From Thermoplasmata archaeon (GTDB lineage: Archaea; Thermoplasmatota; Thermoplasmata; UBA10834; DTMW01): a stretch of 9,551 bases of DNA. The DNA is taken from positions 1 to 9,551 of the forward strand of contig JAOUEZ010000036.1 in NCBI GenBank assembly GCA_029858465.1, in the 5' to 3' direction. Positions 6,577 through 9,551 of this stretch are shown here, one piece after another; positions within the stretch are counted from its first letter, which is position 1, and each line of letters starts with the position of its first letter. The translations under genes were made by a program, and so were the position numbers. Below the pieces are notes generated by a model that saw only the letters and a list, made by a program, of their open reading frames with translations, was not told where the DNA came from and searched no databases.

Positions 6577-6631
6577 GGAGCTTTTTCGAATTGCATTGAA
6601 AGTTGCCAGCTTTTTTGTAGTCTTGACAAAG

Positions 6632-6639
6632 TATTTATC
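6632..6639 (+). promoter_or_regulatory. TATA-like box, distal candidate for acsA
   Basis: TATTTATC preceded by the A-rich ACAAAG resembles an archaeal BRE plus TATA element. If used, the acsA leader would be about 240 nt long. Confidence 0.25.
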
Positions 6640-6800
6640 AAACATTCCTATACCACGAAAACGTAAGCGGAACCCGATGATTCCGGAACGAGTTTCCCGG
6701 ATCCATGTGAGGAATACTCTGTGTATGAGGACTTGAAAATAAGGTTAGGCTATCCGAGGCATGATCATACAGAAGGCGCGCAGCAAGTATTCTACGGCTC

Positions 6801-6806
6801 TATAAT
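6801..6806 (+). promoter_or_regulatory. TATA-like box, proximal candidate for acsA
   Basis: TATAAT followed by CG is the same eight bases found at the folD promoter (TATAATCG), though the preceding bases are CTC instead of TTT. The leader to acsA would be about 80 nt. Confidence 0.35.
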
Positions 6807-6904
6807 CGCAGACTACAGAAGTTGTGCAACCAAGAATCCTATCACTAGTAGAAATATCCGCTTCGATTGAATTAATTGAATGAGAGAATAGAAGGTGTAT
6901 TTAG

Positions 6905-8659
6905 ATGTCCGAAAAGGGCCATCAGATGTATGAAGCAAGCCTGTTCAAAGATAAGAAGTTGATAAAGACTCCAAATCTTCTGGATCTGGAATCAGCCAGA
7001 AAATCCTTCAGCTGGGATAAGTACTGGCAGGAAATTGAGACCTTTGAGAACGGAAAGATGAACGCCGCGCACAATGTCATCGACGTCCATTCAGTAGGGC
7101 CGAACAGAAACAAGGTCGCACTATATTTCGAGGGGGATGATGGTAAGACCGAGAAATACACATTCGGAGAAATGGCGGATCTCTCAAACAAGTTCGCAAA
7201 TGTCCTTAAGAAGCTGGGCGTGAGGAGGCAGGATCGGGTCTTCTACTTCCTATCAAGAAGCCCGGAACTCTACGTGTCGTTCATTGGCACACTCAAGGTT
7301 GGCGCAATTGCCGGCACAATGTTCCCCGCCTTCGGGGAGGACGCCCTCAGGGATCGATTGCTCGATAGCGGCGCAAAGTACCTGGTGACGGAAGAGCAGC
7401 TAAAGGAAAGAGTCTACAAAGTAAGGGATCAGTTGCCCGAATTGAGGCACATCATAGTTGTCAAGAAGGGCGCAGACTCATCAAAGGGAGAAATATGCTA
7501 TGAGACAGAAATGGAGGCTGCGTCGTCAAAATTCACAATCGAGAAAATGGATCCTGAGGAATACACATACATGCTCTATACCTCTGGGACTACCGGAAAA
7601 CCCAAAGGGGTCGTACATGCCCATGGAGGAATCGTACAGCAATACCTATCATCAAAATGGGTACTTGATCTTCAGCCAGATGACACCTACTGGTGCACTG
7701 CGGATCTCGGATGGGTCACTGGGATAGTCTATGGCCTCATGGGGCCATGGGCGAATGGCATATCGCAGGTCGGATATGGCGGAAGATTCAAGCCAGAGGC
7801 TTGGTACAATGTGATTCAGAAGTACAAGGTGACTGTATGGTACACCGCGCCTACAGCGATAAGGATGCTGATGGCGGCCGGTGACGAAGTGCCGAAGAGA
7901 TACGACATGAGTTCTCTTAGATATCTTTGCTCGGTCGGAGAGCCCTTGAACCCTGAGGGAGTGAAGTGGGGGCTGAAGGTTTTTGGCCATCCGTTCAACG
8001 ACACATGGTGGCAGACCGAGACAGGAAGCATTCTTATAACGAACTATCCGTGCATGCCGATAAAGTTCGGCTCGATGGGGAAGCTGTTCCCAGGCATCGA
8101 GGGAGCAATAGTGGACGAAGAGGGGAAACCTCTGCCGCAAGGCGCGGAGGGGGATCTTGCCCTCAAGCCAGGGTGGCCTTCGATGATGAGGACCATCTGG
8201 AAGAATGAGAAAAGATTCAACGAATATTTCAGAAACGGATGGTACATCACCGGAGACACTGCGACAATTGACAAGGACGGATACTTCTGGTATGTCGGAA
8301 GGGCCGACGATGTCATCAAGACATCCGGTGAGAGAGTGGGACCGTTCGAAGTGGAGAGTGCTCTCGTTGAACACCCGGCAGTCGCTGAGGCGGGTGTCAT
8401 CGGGAAACCCGACCCATTGCGCGGGAACATCATCAAGGCATTCGTGATGTTGAAGCCCGGACAGAAACCATCTGACGAGCTTAGGGAGACCATTCAGACG
8501 TTTGTCAAAGGGAAGCTTGCCGGTCACGCCTATCCGAGAGAGATCGAATTCGTCGACTCCCTGCCGAAAACAAGAAGCGGAAAAATAATGAGGAGGGTCC
8601 TCAAGGCAAAGGAGCTTGGACTACCGATCGGCGACACATCGACGCTGGAGAGAGACTGA
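6905..8659 (+). CDS. acsA: AMP-forming acetyl-CoA synthetase (acetate-CoA ligase)
   Basis: This enzyme activates acetate with ATP and CoA through acetyl-AMP. At 584 residues it is shorter than the usual 650-residue Acs and is closest in my memory to Bacillus subtilis AcsA (572 residues), including the stretches YWCTADLGWVTG and SVGEPLNPEGVKWG. The ATP loop YTSGTTGKPKG is at residues 225-235. WWQTETG is at 368-374, whose tryptophan limits the pocket to small acids such as acetate or propionate. GRADDVIKTSGERVGPFEVE marks the hinge and C-terminal domain. The catalytic lysine, also the usual acetylation site, is K560 in TRSGKIMRR. The ATG at 6905 has GAAGGTG a few bases upstream; a second ATG at 6926 is possible. 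In this neighbourhood it would feed acetate into acetyl-CoA, or in principle run in reverse. Propionate as main substrate cannot be excluded. Confidence 0.95.
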   Translation: MSEKGHQMYEASLFKDKKLIKTPNLLDLESARKSFSWDKYWQEIETFENGKMNAAHNVIDVHSVGPNRNKVALYFEGDDGKTEKYTFGEMADLSNKFANVLKKLGVRRQDRVFYFLSRSPELYVSFIGTLKVGAIAGTMFPAFGEDALRDRLLDSGAKYLVTEEQLKERVYKVRDQLPELRHIIVVKKGADSSKGEICYETEMEAASSKFTIEKMDPEEYTYMLYTSGTTGKPKGVVHAHGGIVQQYLSSKWVLDLQPDDTYWCTADLGWVTGIVYGLMGPWANGISQVGYGGRFKPEAWYNVIQKYKVTVWYTAPTAIRMLMAAGDEVPKRYDMSSLRYLCSVGEPLNPEGVKWGLKVFGHPFNDTWWQTETGSILITNYPCMPIKFGSMGKLFPGIEGAIVDEEGKPLPQGAEGDLALKPGWPSMMRTIWKNEKRFNEYFRNGWYITGDTATIDKDGYFWYVGRADDVIKTSGERVGPFEVESALVEHPAVAEAGVIGKPDPLRGNIIKAFVMLKPGQKPSDELRETIQTFVKGKLAGHAYPREIEFVDSLPKTRSGKIMRRVLKAKELGLPIGDTSTLERD

Positions 8660-8674
8660 GTTCCCAGCGCCCTC

Positions 8675-8690
8675 ATTTTCCTTTTTCCTT
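8675..8690 (+). terminator. T-rich tract after acsA
   Basis: ATTTTCCTTTTTCCTT begins about 15 nt after the acsA stop. Archaeal RNA polymerase can stop at such T-rich tracts without a hairpin. If so, the small membrane gene 40 nt further on would be reached only by read-through, since I see no TATA box of its own. Confidence 0.4.
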
Positions 8691-8716
8691 AGGATTATTG
8701 CAGGGTGAGTGATAAT

Positions 8717-8953
8717 TTGGTAGAAGATAATGATCAGAGAATCACAGAAATTGAAAGCAAGTTGCAAACGATAAGAGAAATCCTGAGCGTAGTCACGATT
8801 GTGATATTTACGATTTTTGTGGGAATACCGATCCTTGGATCCGTAATCGGAATAGGAACATATTCGCCGTTCTTCGGAGCCGCCTGGAACACGATGCTTC
8901 TGTATGGTCTCTTGGTGGCAAATGCTGTCGGGTATCTATGGAGCGAGCTGTGA
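8717..8953 (+). CDS. Small membrane protein with two predicted helices, unknown function
   Basis: I do not recognise this protein. It has 78 residues from the TTG at 8717. An in-frame GTG at 8705 would add four residues, but it lies inside the Shine-Dalgarno-like GGGTGA (8703-8708), which favours the TTG. The N-terminal 20 or so residues are charged and could form a short coiled coil (heptad-like ITEIESKLQTIREIL). Two hydrophobic stretches follow: one of about 25 residues rich in Ile, Val and Gly, and one near the end containing NTMLLYGLLVANAVGYLW. The layout suggests a membrane hairpin with a cytoplasmic coiled tail. It ends 13 nt before the next membrane gene, so the two are probably co-transcribed and may work together. 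Confidence 0.7.
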   Translation: MVEDNDQRITEIESKLQTIREILSVVTIVIFTIFVGIPILGSVIGIGTYSPFFGAAWNTMLLYGLLVANAVGYLWSEL

Positions 8954-8966
8954 GGGGGGAGCAAGA

Positions 8967-9551
8967 ATGGACAAGAAAATCAAGAATACCATCATACTCG
9001 TTCTGACAGTATTCGTCATAGTTGCAATCCAGCAGGGAATACTGTACTCAATAGACCAAAGCATCGGCACCGGCAATGTGCAGGTGATCGTGACAGATTC
9101 ATCGGGCAAGGAGCAGTGGACCATGGGGCTCATCCCGCAATTGCAGACCGTCACGATGGCTGATGCGATTGCAGACGGGCTGAAAATCTGGGCCGCACCC
9201 GGTGATTACTCCGGGGATTCAATCATGGGAATCACCTCCGCGATCGCAGCCGTAATGTGGATTGTATGGCTCGGAGTATTCCTCGGGTTCCCAGGCAACA
9301 TCCAGCTGAGGAAGGAAAGAATCCTCGGCCTTGTGGGCGTCTCGCTTCTGATCTTGATTCTGAACCTCATATTCCTGAGATCTATCGCGGACGCGACTAC
9401 CGCCGGGTCTGTTGTCAAAAACACAGCGGGCCACCTGTCGCTCGCGATAAACAACACCGGAATCCTGATGGCGATTCTGTTCCACAGGCTCGGAATCGGA
9501 GTGAAAAACCCGGAAACGCCTTTCATGCCCGCGCTGGGGGCTTCGAAATGC
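8967..9551 (+). CDS. Membrane protein of unknown family, possibly archaeosortase-like (3' end beyond window)
   Basis: The frame is open for 195 codons from the ATG at 8967 to the window edge; a G-rich Shine-Dalgarno (GGGGGGAG) precedes it by about 5 nt. Residues 7-28 form an N-terminal helix. Residues 30-85 are probably outside the membrane. Hydrophobic stretches follow at about 88-109, 119-137 and 158-172. I do not recognise it with certainty. The pattern MGITSAIAA, LGVFLGFP, LRKERILG, LNLIFLR and AGHLSL resembles the core of exosortase/archaeosortase proteins, which have a catalytic Cys, then Arg, then His. Here R138 and H156 are present, but there is no cysteine at the expected place (near I86-M87), and N-x4-R replaces the usual N-x2-R. 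It could equally be an unrelated four-helix membrane protein. Confidence 0.7.
   Translation, partial: MDKKIKNTIILVLTVFVIVAIQQGILYSIDQSIGTGNVQVIVTDSSGKEQWTMGLIPQLQTVTMADAIADGLKIWAAPGDYSGDSIMGITSAIAAVMWIVWLGVFLGFPGNIQLRKERILGLVGVSLLILILNLIFLRSIADATTAGSVVKNTAGHLSLAINNTGILMAILFHRLGIGVKNPETPFMPALGASKC

Larger units (their letters stand above)
6460..6904 (+). other. Non-coding stretch upstream of acsA
   Basis: No convincing gene is present in these 445 bp. The open frame through 6446-6736 has no Shine-Dalgarno and no recognisable protein. The stretch contains a small hairpin with a T-tract (6552-6576), two TATA-like sequences (6632-6639 and 6801-6806) and a near-palindrome around TCCGGAAC...TTCCCGGA (about 6681-6700). 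I checked for tRNA arms and saw none that fold. The acsA leader would be about 80 nt or about 240 nt depending on which TATA box is used, longer than the leaders of fhs and folD. Confidence 0.5.

Noticed and set aside
6623..6654. TTGACA as a bacterial -35 box
   Set aside because: The nearest -10-like sequence is about 20 nt away, and all other promoters here are archaeal in type.
6446..6736. Plus-strand open frame of 96 codons after folD
   Set aside because: It starts inside the folD hairpin, has no ribosome site and an unconvincing composition.
7652..8527. Long open frame (291 aa) on the minus strand
   Set aside because: It is antisense to acsA, matches no protein I recognise, and follows from the codon pattern of the real gene.

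Overview
The window reads as a piece of an archaeal chromosome. The genes have archaeal TATA-type promoters: the same TTTATAAT octamer lies about 45 nt before both fhs and folD. Shine-Dalgarno sequences match GGAGGTGA, and in six genes they sit exactly 4 nt before the start. The gene set is folate-type one-carbon and acetyl-CoA metabolism. A Thermoplasmata-like or other uncultured euryarchaeal anaerobe is my best guess from gene content and style, but the sequence alone does not prove the lineage. No mobile element, CRISPR array, tRNA or rRNA gene was seen.

Left half (1-5180, minus strand). fhs (formate-tetrahydrofolate ligase) is read leftward and is followed after a 174-bp gap by a tightly packed operon. 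The operon holds a short HdrA/QmoA-like flavin and iron-sulfur protein (2036-3262), a second HdrA-family protein with a degenerate flavin-binding site and two C-terminal [4Fe-4S] motifs (480-2039), a stand-alone MvhD-type iron-sulfur protein (67-483), and the first 23 codons of what looks like MetV, the zinc/iron-sulfur partner of methylenetetrahydrofolate reductase (1-70). All three internal junctions are stop/start overlaps (ATGA, ATGA, GTGA), so translation is probably coupled.

Middle (5135-5535). This is a divergent control region with one clear TATA box for each direction (fhs leftward, folD rightward) and an 8-bp inverted repeat between them. fhs has no ATG, GTG or TTG at the position expected from its promoter and Shine-Dalgarno; an ATT codon sits there instead.

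Right half (5536-9551, plus strand). folD (methylene-THF dehydrogenase/cyclohydrolase) ends in a hairpin. A 445-bp non-coding stretch follows, then acsA (AMP-forming acetyl-CoA synthetase, Bacillus AcsA-type length), then two small uncharacterised membrane proteins. The second of these runs off the window.

How the genes fit together: Fhs makes 10-formyl-THF, FolD converts it to methylene-THF, and a MetV-containing methylenetetrahydrofolate reductase would make methyl-THF. The HdrA/HdrA-like/MvhD module would be its electron-transfer partner, as in the MetFV-HdrABC-MvhD complex of Moorella. AcsA joins this to free acetate. The most interesting point is the QmoA/QmoB-like arrangement of the electron-transfer module in a methylenetetrahydrofolate reductase operon of an apparent archaeon.
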